Below are positions 15,181-24,235 of a stretch of 64,000 nt of DNA, one piece after another (the stretch's first letter is position 1; every line of letters begins with the position of its first letter). Source of the stretch: Salinilacustrithrix sp963747745 (GTDB taxonomy: Bacteria; Actinomycetota; Acidimicrobiia; Acidimicrobiales; Salinilacustritrichaceae); assembly GCA_963747745.1 (NCBI GenBank), contig CAVVGJ010000022.1:1-64000 (forward strand), given 5' to 3'. The notes beneath the pieces are model-generated. The model was not told the origin of the DNA. It made no database searches and saw only the letters and a list, made by a program, of their open reading frames with translations. Made by a program: the position numbers and the translations under genes.

Positions 15181-15208
15181 GCGCCGGTGCCGGTGCCGGT
15201 GCCGGCGC
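15181..15208 (+). terminator. Hairpin built from tandem GCCGGT hexamers
   Basis: Just after the DUF2786 stop, the hexamer GCCGGT is repeated and the ends GCGCCGG (15181-15187) and CCGGCGC (15202-15208) pair perfectly. It could end transcription of the DUF2786 gene. There is no T run after it. Confidence 0.4.
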
Positions 15209-15362
15209 TACGAGGCGGCTCACGAGCGCTGATCCAGGTTCGGCCCGAAAGTCCCTTCACCTCACGGAGCAACGGTCGTACCGTGACCGGCATGTGGTGC
15301 TGACTCGTCTCCAGGCTGACCGGATCCGGCGCACGCCGGCAACGACGAGAGGACGAGCGAAC

Positions 15363-15557
15363 ATGGCCAAGCAACGCAAGGGTTCCGGGCGGGTGACTCC
15401 CAAGGGGACCAAGCCCCCGGACAAGTCGGGGCACAAGCACGACACGCCGGAAACCGACCCGACGCCGGTCACCCACCAACGTGATCTGCCCGGCCGGGTC
15501 AAGCACACGGGGGGCTTCGGCAGCCGGCCGATCTCCCACAACCGCGGCAACCGCTGA
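15363..15557 (+). CDS. Small basic disordered protein, 64 aa
   Basis: From ATG 15363 the product reads MAKQRKGSGRVTPKGTKPPD, then KHDTPETDPTPVTHQRDLPG and a Gly/Arg/Asn-rich end. It has no hydrophobic core, so it is probably unstructured. Base composition and codon third-position GC agree with a real gene, and ACGAGAGGACGAGC upstream offers a ribosome site. I recognise no family; DNA- or RNA-binding by charge is possible. Confidence 0.5.
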   Translation: MAKQRKGSGRVTPKGTKPPDKSGHKHDTPETDPTPVTHQRDLPGRVKHTGGFGSRPISHNRGNR

Positions 15558-15588
15558 CACGGCGGACGAAGTCCGCGGGCGGAGTAGC

Positions 15589-16002
15589 TCAGCCGTGTAG
15601 GAGGACGCCGAGGAACAGCGCGCCCAGGGCGGTGACGCCGGCGAGGGCGCCGCCCACGGCGAGGACGATCCGGCTCCGGGAGAAGGCGTGGGCGGCGGCG
15701 GCGATGCCCGACACCGCCACCAGCAGCAGCTTGACCATGAGCGTGTTCAGGTACTCGCCCGAGGCCGAACCGGCGTTGATGGCGAACAGGTTCCAGATTC
15801 CCGTGGCCACCACCACCACGAAGGAGCCCCAGGCCAGGATGGCGAAGCGCCGGGCGGCCGCGCGGGGAACATCGGGTCCGGCCGACCGCAAGGTGGGGAG
15901 GAGGAAGGCCACGGTGAACTGGCCGCCGACCCAGATGGTGGCGGCGAACACATGGAGGAAGAGGCGGATGGTCGAGAGCCGGACGTCGAGCACGCCGACC
16001 AT
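15589..16002 (-). CDS. CopD-like four-helix membrane protein
   Basis: 137 residues with four hydrophobic segments. The first carries RLFLHVFAATIWVGGQFTVA, the H-x-x-(A/S)-x-x-x-W-x-G-G pattern of CopD/YncC-type membrane proteins (PF05425), with further segments FAILAWGSFVVVVATGIWNL, LMVKLLLVAVSGIAAAA and AGVTALGALFLGVLL. CopD-like proteins have been linked to copper uptake, with the His possibly binding metal or heme. No copper genes are adjacent. The start ATG 16002 gives MVGVLDVRLST; the frame is open further upstream but that stretch overlaps the divergent DUF4389 gene and lacks coding character. Confidence 0.65.
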   Translation of the reverse strand: MVGVLDVRLSTIRLFLHVFAATIWVGGQFTVAFLLPTLRSAGPDVPRAAARRFAILAWGSFVVVVATGIWNLFAINAGSASGEYLNTLMVKLLLVAVSGIAAAAHAFSRSRIVLAVGGALAGVTALGALFLGVLLHG

Positions 16003-16074
16003 GGTGCATCGCGGCCGGCGCGTTTGTGACCTTCGGTCCTGGACGCGCGATGGGGTCCCGAGGACCATGGACCC

Positions 16075-16683
16075 ATGTCGTACCCCGTCAACCTCGAGAT
16101 CGAAGCCCCACTCGAGGTCGCCAACTGGCGACCGCTCGTGCACTGGATCCTCGCCATCCCCCATCTGATCATCGCCAGCGTGCTCAGCAACGTGGCCGAG
16201 GTGCTCGGGCTGGTCAGCTGGTTCATCATCCTCTTCACCGGCGAGCTGCCCCAGGGCATCGCCGACTTCCAGTGCATGATCCTGCGCTACGAGACCCGGG
16301 CCTACAGCTACGCGTTCTGGCTGCGCGAGGACTACCCGCCGTTCGAGTTCGAGCTGACCGGCACCGACCCCGGCACCGACCCGGTGCGGGTCGACGTGAC
16401 GCCGCAGCTGACCGACCGGAACCGGCTGACCGTTGGGCTCCGGCTCCTGTGGATCATCCCCATCGCGCTGTTCACCGCGGTGGTGGCGGTCGGGGCCTGC
16501 TTCGCCCTCATCGCCTCGTTCTTCGCCGTGCTGTTCACCGGCCGCTGGCCGGATGGGATCCGCCGGTTCGTCGTCAACGCGGCCCGGCTCGTCACGCGGG
16601 TCAACGCCTACGGCCGCCTGCTCGTCGACGACTACCCGCCGTTCGCCCTCGAGGACGGGGGCTCGACGGCACCGGCGGTGTAG
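16075..16683 (+). CDS. DUF4389 membrane protein
   Basis: 202 residues in two similar halves, each with a membrane segment and a WPxG or LPQG turn: WILAIPHLIIASVLSNVAEV, WFIILFTGELPQGIADF and LREDYPPFEFE in the first, LLWIIPIALFTAVVAVG, FAVLFTGRWPDGIRRF and VDDYPPFALED in the second. That tandem arrangement is the DUF4389 family (PF14333) of actinobacterial inner-membrane proteins. Function unknown. It precedes the thiolase by nine bases and may be co-transcribed. Confidence 0.8.
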   Translation: MSYPVNLEIEAPLEVANWRPLVHWILAIPHLIIASVLSNVAEVLGLVSWFIILFTGELPQGIADFQCMILRYETRAYSYAFWLREDYPPFEFELTGTDPGTDPVRVDVTPQLTDRNRLTVGLRLLWIIPIALFTAVVAVGACFALIASFFAVLFTGRWPDGIRRFVVNAARLVTRVNAYGRLLVDDYPPFALEDGGSTAPAV

Positions 16684-16692
16684 AACCGTGGG

Positions 16693-17913
16693 ATGACCGA
16701 CGCGCTCATCATCGACGCCGTCCGCACTCCTCGCGGGATCGGCAAGCAGGGCAAGGGTTCGCTCGCCCACCTCCATCCCCAGCACCTCGGCCGCACCGTG
16801 CTCGAAGCGCTGGTGGAGCGCAACGGGTTCGACACCGCGGATGTCGACGACATCGTGTGGGGCACCAGCGCCCAGGTCGGCACCCAGGGCGGCGACCTCG
16901 GGCGCATGTCGGCCCTCGACGCCGGCTACGACGTCAAGGCCAGTGGCATGACGCTCGACCGCTTCTGCGGATCGGGCATCACGGCCAACAACATCGCGGC
17001 CAACGGGATCATGGCCGGCATGGAGGACCTCGTCGTCGCCGGCGGGACCGAGATGATGTCGATCAAGCACAAGGGCATGCTCCCCATGGGTGCCGGCAAC
17101 CCCCACCTCCAGGAGCTGCACCCGCAATCGCACCAGGGCGTGTGCGCCGACGCCATCGCCACCCTCGAGGGCATCCCCCGGGAGGCGCTCGACGCCCACG
17201 CGGCCGAGTCGCAGGCCCGGGCCGCGCAGGCGATCAAGGAGGGTCGGTTCGACAAGAGCCTCATCCCGGTCCTGAACCCCGACGGCACCGTCGCCCTCGA
17301 CCACGAGGAGTTCCCCCGGCCCGGCACCACGGCCGAGTCGCTGGCCGCGCTCCCGCCCAGCTTCCCGGCCGTCGCCGACTACCGCTACGAAGACAACCCG
17401 ACCTTCCGCGAGCTCATCAACATGCGGTATCCGGACCTCGACATCATCCACGTCCACCACGCCGGCAACTCCTCCGGCGTGGTCGACGGCTCGGCCGCCC
17501 TGCTGATGGCCAGCCCCGACTATGCCAAGGCCCACGGACTCACCCCGCGGGCTCGTGTCGTGGCCACCGCCACCATCGGCGACGACCCGACCCTCATGCT
17601 CAACGCACCGGTCCCCGCCGCCCGCAAGGTGCTCGAGCGGGCCGGCATGACCATCGACGACATCGACCTGTTCGAGGTCAACGAGGCCTTCGCCGTGGTG
17701 TCGGAGAAGTTCCAGCGCGACCTCGACCTCGACCGCGACAAGGTCAACGTCAACGGTGGCGCCATGGCCCTCGGCCACCCCATCGGGGCCACCGGCGCCA
17801 TGCTCATCGGCACCGTGCTCGACGAGCTCGAGCGCCGCGATGCCCAGGTCGGCCTCATCACCATGTGCACCGGCGGCGGCATGGCGCCCGCCATCATCAT
17901 CGAGCGCGTCTGA
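16693..17913 (+). CDS. Acetyl-CoA acetyltransferase (thiolase)
   Basis: 406 residues with all thiolase landmarks: nucleophile Cys92 in LDRFCGSGIT, NEAFAV, His362 in GGAMALGHPIGATG and the second active-site Cys392 in CTGGGMAPA. Such enzymes either cleave 3-ketoacyl-CoA in beta-oxidation or condense two acetyl-CoA. The extended insertion between residues 120 and 250 matches the degradative, FadA-like group used by actinobacteria for fatty acids and sterols. Other lipid genes in the window are acyl-CoA synthetase (20486-22096) and crotonase (29525-30346), but they are not in the same operon. Confidence 0.92.
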   Translation: MTDALIIDAVRTPRGIGKQGKGSLAHLHPQHLGRTVLEALVERNGFDTADVDDIVWGTSAQVGTQGGDLGRMSALDAGYDVKASGMTLDRFCGSGITANNIAANGIMAGMEDLVVAGGTEMMSIKHKGMLPMGAGNPHLQELHPQSHQGVCADAIATLEGIPREALDAHAAESQARAAQAIKEGRFDKSLIPVLNPDGTVALDHEEFPRPGTTAESLAALPPSFPAVADYRYEDNPTFRELINMRYPDLDIIHVHHAGNSSGVVDGSAALLMASPDYAKAHGLTPRARVVATATIGDDPTLMLNAPVPAARKVLERAGMTIDDIDLFEVNEAFAVVSEKFQRDLDLDRDKVNVNGGAMALGHPIGATGAMLIGTVLDELERRDAQVGLITMCTGGGMAPAIIIERV

Positions 17914-17960
17914 TCCCGCCGGTCGTACCCTGACCGGAGGCCCACCGGAAGGAGCGCGCG

Positions 17961-18770
17961 GTGAGCACGGACGACATCCCCGATCTGCCCGAGGGGGCGC
18001 AGATCAACCAGGAGGAGTGGGAGCTGTTCTTCCGGCAGTTCGGCACCCACGCCTACCGGGGCGCGGTCCGGTTGCTGAGCCGGATCCCGTCCGAGCCGCG
18101 GTGCGAGGCGTGCGGGTCGCCGTTCAGCGGGTTCGGCGGGGCGATGATGCGGGCGATGGGCAAGGGCCCGTCGCGCAAGAACCCTCGGTGGTGCAGCCGG
18201 TGCTTCGAGCTGTCGCCCAACGGGGGTGCCACGCTCACCATCGGGGTGCTCTTCGCCGACATCCGCGGCTCCACCGCCCTGGCCGAGGGGATCAGCCCCA
18301 AGCAGATGGCCGACACGCTCAACCGCTTCTACGGCGCGGCCACCCAGGTGATCGTCCGGCACGGGCTGGTCGACAAGCTGATCGGCGACGAGGTGATGGG
18401 CATGTACATCCCCGCCCTGGCGCCCGGCGGCCGCTACGTCGACGCCATGGTGGAGGACGCCCGCGAGCTGCTGTGCGCCGTCGGGTACGGCAGCGCGAAG
18501 GGGGCGCCGGTTCCGGTCGGGGTCGGGCTCGACGTGGGTCCGGCCTACGTCGGCAACGTCGGCGACGGTGACATCACCGACTTCACCGCCATCGGCGACG
18601 TGGTCAACACCGCGGCCCGGTTGCAGGCGGTGGCCGAGGGGGGCCAGATCGTCCTGTCGGCCGAGGTCGCGGCCCAGGCCGGCCTGGACCCCGACGAGGG
18701 CCAGTCGGTCGAGCTCGACCTGAAGGGCAAGCACGAGCCGGTGGCGGCCCGCATCCTGACCGTCGGGTGA
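17961..18770 (+). CDS. Class III adenylate/guanylate cyclase with N-terminal Cys motifs
   Basis: 269 residues from a GTG start. Residues 90-265 are the cyclase homology domain: VLFADIRGST with metal-binding Asp100, LIGDEVMGMY with the second metal Asp143, and TAIGDVVNTAARL with the transition-state Asn216 and Arg220. The N-terminal 85 residues hold CxxC at 48-51 and CxxC at 78-81, a likely zinc ribbon that might sense redox or bind a partner. The final catalytic residues are present, so activity is expected. The glycosyltransferase gene overlaps its stop by 4 bp (GTGA). Confidence 0.85.
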   Translation: MSTDDIPDLPEGAQINQEEWELFFRQFGTHAYRGAVRLLSRIPSEPRCEACGSPFSGFGGAMMRAMGKGPSRKNPRWCSRCFELSPNGGATLTIGVLFADIRGSTALAEGISPKQMADTLNRFYGAATQVIVRHGLVDKLIGDEVMGMYIPALAPGGRYVDAMVEDARELLCAVGYGSAKGAPVPVGVGLDVGPAYVGNVGDGDITDFTAIGDVVNTAARLQAVAEGGQIVLSAEVAAQAGLDPDEGQSVELDLKGKHEPVAARILTVG

Positions 18771-20259
18771 TCGAGCGGCCAGAGACGATGACGATCGAGC
18801 CGGAGACCGAGGCGCCGAGGGGCCTGCCGCGAGGGGTGTGGATCATCGCCGGCGTCACCGTGGCGCTGCTGCTGGCCACCGCGTCCCGGTACGGCTGGCA
18901 CCGCGACGAGCTCTACTTCCTCGAGGCCGGCCGGCACCTGGCCTGGGGCTACATCGACCAGCCGCCGTTCACCCCGTTCGTGGCCCGGGTCGCCGACGAG
19001 GTGGCCCACCGCAACCTGGTGGTGCTGCGCCTGCTCCCGGCGCTGGCCACCGCGGCCACCGTCGTGCTCGGCGCCGCCCTCGCCGGTGAGCTCGGCGCCG
19101 GCCGACGGGCGAAGGTGCTGGCCGCCGGCGTGGTGGCCGCATCGGGATTCGTGCTCGGCGCCGGTCACCTCCTCTCGACCGCGACCTTCGACCTCACGGC
19201 CTGGATGGCGGCCCTGTGGGTCGTGGCCCGCATGCTGCGCACCGCCGATCCCCGCTGGTGGTTGGCGTTCGGTGCCATCGCCGGCGCCGCGCTGCTCAAC
19301 AAGGACCTGATCGCGGTGCTGGCCGCATCGGTCGTGGCCGGCTTGGTGCTCGACCGCCGCTGGCGGCTGCTGGTGACGCCGTGGCTGGTGGCGGGCGCGG
19401 CCCTGCTGCGGTCATCGCCGGTCCCAACCTGGTGTGGCAAGCCACCAACGGATGGCCGCAGTTCGAGATGGCCGACGCGCTCGCCGCCCGCCTGGCCGCG
19501 GAGAACCGCATCACGCTGCTGCCCCTCCAGATCCTGTTCTTCGGACCGTTCGTGGTCATGCTGCTGTGGTGGGGAGCGCGGTGGTTGCGCCGCCCCGCCG
19601 GCCGGGCGTTCCAGCCGTTGCTGTGGGCGTGGCCCGCCGGCCTGGTGCTGGTGTTGGTCTCGGGCGGGCGGCCGTACTACATGTTCCCGTTGACCCTGGT
19701 CGTGGGCCTCGCCGGCGTGGTCGACCGGGAACAGCAGGACGCCGACCTGCGGCGGCTGGGTTGGCTCGTCGTCGCCAACGCCGTGGTCTCGATCCCCCTC
19801 GCCCTCCCCGTGCTCCCGCCGCAGACGGCGGGGCCGCTGGCCGCGATCAACGAGACCAACGCCGAGACCATCGGCTGGCCCAGCCTGGTGGCGCAGGTGG
19901 CCGACGTCGTCCACCGCCTTCCCGCCGACGAGCAGTCCGGGGTCGTGCTGCTCACCGCCAGCTACGGCGAGGCCGGCGCCATCGACCGCTTCGGCTCCGC
20001 CCACGGGTTGCCGCCGGCGTACTCGCCCCACAACAGCTACGCCGACTTCCGCCAGCCCACCGACGAGAACGCCACGGTCGTCGCGGTGCGCTACTCGACG
20101 CAGTACCTGTCCCGGTTCTTCGACCGCTGCGACCAGGTGGCCACGGTCACGACGCCGTACGACACCGACAACGAGATCCGGGGCGTACCCATCGTCGTGT
20201 GCCGAGGCCTCCGTGCCGGCTGGGACGCGACCTGGGCCCAGCTGCGCTTCCTGTCCTGA
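18767..20259 (+). pseudogene. GT39-type membrane glycosyltransferase, frameshifted
   Basis: The 5' part (from GTG 18767) gives WHRDELYFLEAGRHLAWGYI, with the DQPPFTPFVARVAD segment typical of dolichyl-phosphate-mannose type glycosyltransferases (GT39/PMT), and several membrane helices. The frame breaks at about 19405: GGCGCGGCCCTG is followed by CTGCGGTCATC, and one added G restores ALAAVIAGPNLVWQATNG. The continuing frame runs to 20259 with more helices (LQILFFGPFVVMLLW) and a soluble C-terminal domain. The rebuilt protein is about 497 residues, normal for the family, so the break is recent or a sequence error. Family members transfer sugars from lipid carriers outside the membrane. Confidence 0.75.
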
Positions 20260-20277
20260 CCGCGCCCGCCCCGGTCA
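20257..20277. terminator. Hairpin between convergent genes
   Basis: TGACCG (20257-20262) and CGGTCA (20272-20277) pair across nine bases and cover both gene ends, so a two-way terminator is plausible. Confidence 0.35.
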
Positions 20278-20472
20278 CTGCGCGTCAGGCGCGCCCTCGT
20301 CCGCGACCGCTTCGTCGTCGGTTGTCGCTGTGACGTGGCGCATCACGGCACCATGTGACGGGGGATCGGCTTCCTCGTGCCCGTCGTCGCCGTCGAGATC
20401 CTCGAAGAGGTGCAACCAGCACGCCGGGTCGCCACCCTCGTGGCTGCGATCGACAGGGTTGCGTTCGACCAT
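20275..20472 (-). CDS. Small acidic protein with DPACWLHLFEDLDGD motif
   Basis: 65 residues from ATG 20472, overall acidic. The centre GGDPACWLHLFEDLDGDD resembles short actinobacterial proteins I remember that contain DPxCWLH, usually encoded beside unrelated metabolic genes. Their function is unknown; the Cys and His could bind a metal. It follows the acyl-CoA synthetase by 13 bases on the same strand, so it is probably in that operon. Confidence 0.5.
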   Translation of the reverse strand: MVERNPVDRSHEGGDPACWLHLFEDLDGDDGHEEADPPSHGAVMRHVTATTDDEAVADEGAPDAQ

Positions 20473-20485
20473 GCCTGGCGGCTCC

Positions 20486-22096
20486 TCAGCTCACGCCGAG
20501 CCGTTCGGCGGCTTCGCCCTGGAGGCGCTTGTAGTCGACCTTGCCGTTGGCGGCCCGGCCGATGCCGTCGACCACGACCACCCGCTTGGGGGCCTTGTAG
20601 GCGGCCAACGTGGTCTTGACGTGGGCGATGAGGGCGTCCTCGTCGATGGTCTGGCCCGGCTTGGGTTCGACGACCGCGGTGACGGCCTCGCCGAAGCGCT
20701 CGTCGGGGATGCCGACCGCGACCGCGTCGGCGACGGTGGGATGCGTCTTGAGCGCCTCCTCCACCTCTTCGGGGAACACCTTCTCGCCGCCGGTGTTGAT
20801 GCACACCGATCCGCGGCCCAGCAGGGTGATCTTGCCGTCGGCGTCGACGGTGGCGAAGTCGCCCGGGCACGAGTAGCGCTTGCCGTCGATGGTGAGGAAG
20901 GTGCGGGCCGTCTTGTCCGGGTCCTTGTAGTAGCCGAGCGGCTGTCGGCCGCCCACGGCGAGGCGGCCGATCTCGTCGGAGCCGGGCGCGATGGGTCGGT
21001 TCTCGTCGTCGATGACGATGGTCTCGGGGGCCAGCTCGAACTTCGCCGTCTGGGCGGCCTCGCCACCACCCGAGACCGACGAGCCCATGCCGAGCGCCTC
21101 GGAGGAGGAGAAGGCATCGAGCAGCATCATGTTCGGATGGTGCTCGAGCAGGCGCCGCTTCGTGTCCTGGCTCCACATCACACCGGAGGACACCATGCCG
21201 ACCAGGCTGGACAGGTCCCACTTCCCGGGGTGCTCGTCGAGGACGCGGAGGATGGGCTTGGCGAAGGCGTCGCCCACGATGGCGACGGTGTTCACGCCCT
21301 CGCGCTCGATGGTGTCGAGGAACTCGGCGGCGTCGAACGTGCGACCGGTGAGGGTCACGATCGAGCCACCGGCGGCCAGGGTGGAGAGCCCCGGGAAGTT
21401 GCCGGTGCCGTGCATCTGCGGGCAGGCGGGCAGGAAGCGGGGGCCGGGTGCGGTGTGGGTGCCGCGCAGGTCGTCGACGGTGCCCTCGTCGGGGATGGGG
21501 GCGGCGAGGGTGGCGCTGAGCGTGACCACCAGGTCGTCCTGGCGCCACATCACGCCCTTGGGCATCCCGGTGGTGCCACCGGTGTAGAGCATGTTGAGGT
21601 CGTCGCCCGTGCGGCCCCAGTCGGGCACGACCCGGCCGGTGCCGCTGGTGGCCGCGTCCTCGTACGGCGTGGCCCAGTCGGGGCAGGGGCCCGAGCCGTC
21701 GTCGACCCACAGCCACACCCGCACCTTGGCGAGCTGGGTGCGGATGGGGGCGATGGTGTCGGAGAAGCTGCCGTGGAAGACGACCGCGCCGGCATCCGCG
21801 TTGTCCCACAGGTAGAGCAGCTCCTCCTCGGTGTAGCGGTAGTTGGTGTTCACCGGGACCAACGCCGCCTTGAAGGCGGCGTACATCGCCTCCATGTACT
21901 CCGGCGAGTTGTAGAGGTACTGGGCCACGGCCTGCTGGCGCTCGAGGCCGGCGTCGAGGAGGTGCTGGGCGACGCCGTCGGCCCGATGGTCGACCTCGGC
22001 CCAGCTGCGGTGCAGATCTCCGTGGATCAGGCAGTCGGCGTCGGGCAGGTCGTCGGCGACGGTCTCCCAGATGTCGGCGAAGTTCCAGCTTCCCAT
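20486..22096 (-). CDS. Acyl-CoA synthetase (AMP-binding, FadD-like)
   Basis: 536 residues. The phosphate loop is YTGGTTGMPKGVMW; the adenylate-binding segment resembles DAFSSSEALGMG; the conserved GDFATVDADGKITLLGR and INTGGEKVFPEEVEEAL hold the hinge and the linker Glu, and the catalytic Lys lies in GKVDYKRLQ. These motifs define the ANL superfamily enzyme that activates a carboxylic acid to acyl-AMP and then acyl-CoA. Close relatives in actinobacteria act on long-chain or steroid side-chain acids; the substrate here is not certain. ATG 22096 (MGSWNFADIWE) was preferred to an upstream frame start. The CDF exporter lies 37 bases upstream on the same strand. Confidence 0.88.
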   Translation of the reverse strand: MGSWNFADIWETVADDLPDADCLIHGDLHRSWAEVDHRADGVAQHLLDAGLERQQAVAQYLYNSPEYMEAMYAAFKAALVPVNTNYRYTEEELLYLWDNADAGAVVFHGSFSDTIAPIRTQLAKVRVWLWVDDGSGPCPDWATPYEDAATSGTGRVVPDWGRTGDDLNMLYTGGTTGMPKGVMWRQDDLVVTLSATLAAPIPDEGTVDDLRGTHTAPGPRFLPACPQMHGTGNFPGLSTLAAGGSIVTLTGRTFDAAEFLDTIEREGVNTVAIVGDAFAKPILRVLDEHPGKWDLSSLVGMVSSGVMWSQDTKRRLLEHHPNMMLLDAFSSSEALGMGSSVSGGGEAAQTAKFELAPETIVIDDENRPIAPGSDEIGRLAVGGRQPLGYYKDPDKTARTFLTIDGKRYSCPGDFATVDADGKITLLGRGSVCINTGGEKVFPEEVEEALKTHPTVADAVAVGIPDERFGEAVTAVVEPKPGQTIDEDALIAHVKTTLAAYKAPKRVVVVDGIGRAANGKVDYKRLQGEAAERLGVS

Positions 22097-22133
22097 GGCG
22101 TGTCGTGTGCTCCTGGCGTCGGTTGGGCGTTGT

Positions 22134-23096
22134 TCAGTGCCTACCACTCTGGGAACGCCCGTTGCCGATCCCTTCGTGGTCCATCTCCTGGCGCGAGGTG
22201 GGATCGAGGAACAGCTGCTTCACCGCGGGGACGGCCTCGCGGACGGCGCGGTCGATGCGGGCACTGACCGATTCGATCTCGCGGCCCGAGAGCTCGTCGT
22301 CGAAATCGGCCCGGGCGGCGACGAGCAGGTGCTCGGGACCGATGGCCATGGTCAGCATCTCGAGCACGGCGGTCACCTCGTCCTGGGCGACGATGGCGTC
22401 GCGGATCGCGTCGCGTTGCTCGGGAAGGGCGGCCTCGCCGAGCAGGAGCCCCTTGGTGTCCTTGCCGAGCCGGTAGGCCACGTAGGACAGCAGGAAGCCG
22501 ATCATGATCGAACCCACCGCGTCCCACTGGTGGGCGCCGGTCAGCTGGTGCATGAAGATCGAGGCGGCGGCGAAGACGATGCCGGCGACGGCGGCGGAAT
22601 CCTCGAGCACCACGACCTTGGTGGTGGGGTCCTGGCTGAGGCGGAGGTACTCGCGCACGCCCCGGCCGGCCGCCTCTGCTTCTGCCCGGGTCTGCTTCAG
22701 GGCCCGGACGAGCGAGGTGCCCTCGGCGACCAGCGCGACGGCGAGGACGACGTAGGAGACGAGGAACGACTCCTCGCCGCCCTCGGAGAACAGAGCCCGG
22801 ATGCCCTCGATGAACGAGAAGGCCGCGCCGGCCACGAAGATGAACACGGCGGCGAGGAAGGCCCAGAAGAAGCGTTCCTTGCCGTAGCCGAAGGGGTGTT
22901 CCTCGTCGGCCGGGCGGCCGCCCAGGTGCAGCGACACGAACAGGAACACCTGGTTCATCGTGTCGGCCAGCGAGTGGGCGGCCTCGGCCAGCAGCGCCAC
23001 CGACCCGGTCATGACGCCGCCGACCGCCTTGGCGACGGCGATGATCAGGTTGGCGCCGAACGCGTAGGCGACGGTCGTCTTGGACTCCGATGGCAC
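22134..23096 (-). CDS. Cation diffusion facilitator (metal efflux)
   Basis: 320 residues with six hydrophobic segments then a cytoplasmic domain. Helix 2 holds His41 and Asp45 (LLAEAAHSLADTMNQV), a metal-binding pair. In helix 5 the usual second HxxxD is replaced by LEDSAAVAGIV with acidic residues 165-166, a variant also found in other actinobacterial CDFs. The C-terminal domain (after residue 230) has IGPEHLLVAARADFDDEL, like the regulatory metal-binding part of the family. Substrate could be Zn, Fe, Co or Mn. It overlaps no other gene and lies upstream of the acyl-CoA synthetase. Confidence 0.82.
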   Translation of the reverse strand: MPSESKTTVAYAFGANLIIAVAKAVGGVMTGSVALLAEAAHSLADTMNQVFLFVSLHLGGRPADEEHPFGYGKERFFWAFLAAVFIFVAGAAFSFIEGIRALFSEGGEESFLVSYVVLAVALVAEGTSLVRALKQTRAEAEAAGRGVREYLRLSQDPTTKVVVLEDSAAVAGIVFAAASIFMHQLTGAHQWDAVGSIMIGFLLSYVAYRLGKDTKGLLLGEAALPEQRDAIRDAIVAQDEVTAVLEMLTMAIGPEHLLVAARADFDDELSGREIESVSARIDRAVREAVPAVKQLFLDPTSRQEMDHEGIGNGRSQSGRH

Positions 23097-23210
23097 GTCG
23101 GTTCGCTACCCGGCCCGGGTGGGAGTCATCCCAGATGGGCGAGCCGGCGCGTTCAGCGAGCCGCCGATCACCCAGTGACCGGGACGGGGTCAACTACCGT
23201 CGAGCCGCAG

Positions 23211-24227
23211 ATGACCAACTCCATCATCCGGGAGGAGATGGACGCCCTCGCCGAGGCGACCGACTCCAAACCGCCCCGACTCCGGCGCCGCACCATCCGC
23301 CTCGACGACGGGCACCGCGTCGGCCTCTCCGTCTGCGGGGAGGGCGTCCCGCTGGTGATGATCCACGGCGTGATCGCCGAGGGCATGCTCTACGCCCGCA
23401 CCCTGCGACGCCTCGCCGGTGCCGGCTTCCGGGTCATCGCCGTCGACAGCGCCGGCCACGGCCGCACGGCTGGGCTCGGACGGCGAGGATGGAACTGGGA
23501 CAACTACGTCGACCTCCACCACCGGGTGCTCGACCACCTCGGCATCGAGCGGGCCGTCTTCCTCGGTCACTCCATGGGCGGTCGGGTCGTGGTCGACCTC
23601 GCCGCCCGCCGCCCCGAACGCGCCATCGCGGTGCTCCCCGTCAACGCCGCCATCGGGGGGCTGTGGGACAAGCTCACCGCCAGCGTGGCCGTGGTGCCGC
23701 CGCTGTTCCCGCTCGGTGTCGGCCTGCTCGTCACCGACACCGCCATCAGCGCACTCCAGGGCCGCCGCCACGTCGGTTCGCTGGCCCGCCTCGCCGCCCC
23801 GTCGCTGGCCGACCGCATCCGCTCGGCGCCGTCGCTGCCCGCCGCCCTGTTCGCCACGGCCCGGGCGAAGGGCTCGCTCGACACGCTGAGCGACCTCGGC
23901 GAGGACGGCGTCCCGGTCATCGTCCTTCACGGCGACCGCGACCTCACCATCTGGTACCCCAACGCCCGCCAGGCCGCCGAGGCGGCAGGTGGCACGCTGG
24001 TGCGCATCGAGGGTGGCCTGCACTCGTGGCTGCTCGAGGACGCCGACACGCTGCCCGCCGTCATCGCCTCGCTGCTCGACGGTGTGCTCGGCCGGGCGCT
24101 CGAGACCCGCACCACCTCGATCCGCGACTGCTACGGCCCGGAGGCCATCGCCCTCACCGTCGACCGGCCCCGCTCCAAGCCGTACCAGCTCGTGCCCGGT
24201 CACCACTTCCGCATCGACAACCGCTGA
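23211..24227 (+). CDS. Alpha/beta hydrolase
   Basis: 338 residues. The oxyanion region is GVPLVMIHGVIAEGMLYA, the nucleophile Ser in FLGHSMGGRVV, a candidate Asp in VIVLHGDRDLTIWYP and His in EGGLHSWLLED, a complete catalytic set. The lipase-like cap and the C-terminal 60 residues are not diagnostic. Substrate unknown. ATG 23211 starts MTNSIIREEMDALAE. The methyltransferase start follows nine bases after its stop. Confidence 0.8.
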   Translation: MTNSIIREEMDALAEATDSKPPRLRRRTIRLDDGHRVGLSVCGEGVPLVMIHGVIAEGMLYARTLRRLAGAGFRVIAVDSAGHGRTAGLGRRGWNWDNYVDLHHRVLDHLGIERAVFLGHSMGGRVVVDLAARRPERAIAVLPVNAAIGGLWDKLTASVAVVPPLFPLGVGLLVTDTAISALQGRRHVGSLARLAAPSLADRIRSAPSLPAALFATARAKGSLDTLSDLGEDGVPVIVLHGDRDLTIWYPNARQAAEAAGGTLVRIEGGLHSWLLEDADTLPAVIASLLDGVLGRALETRTTSIRDCYGPEAIALTVDRPRSKPYQLVPGHHFRIDNR

Positions 24228-24235
24228 CGACGGTC

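Noticed and set aside
16003..17778. Upstream extension of the CopD-like gene to a 729-residue product
   Set aside because: The extra residues are antisense to DUF4389 and thiolase genes; only the last 137 residues have membrane-protein character.
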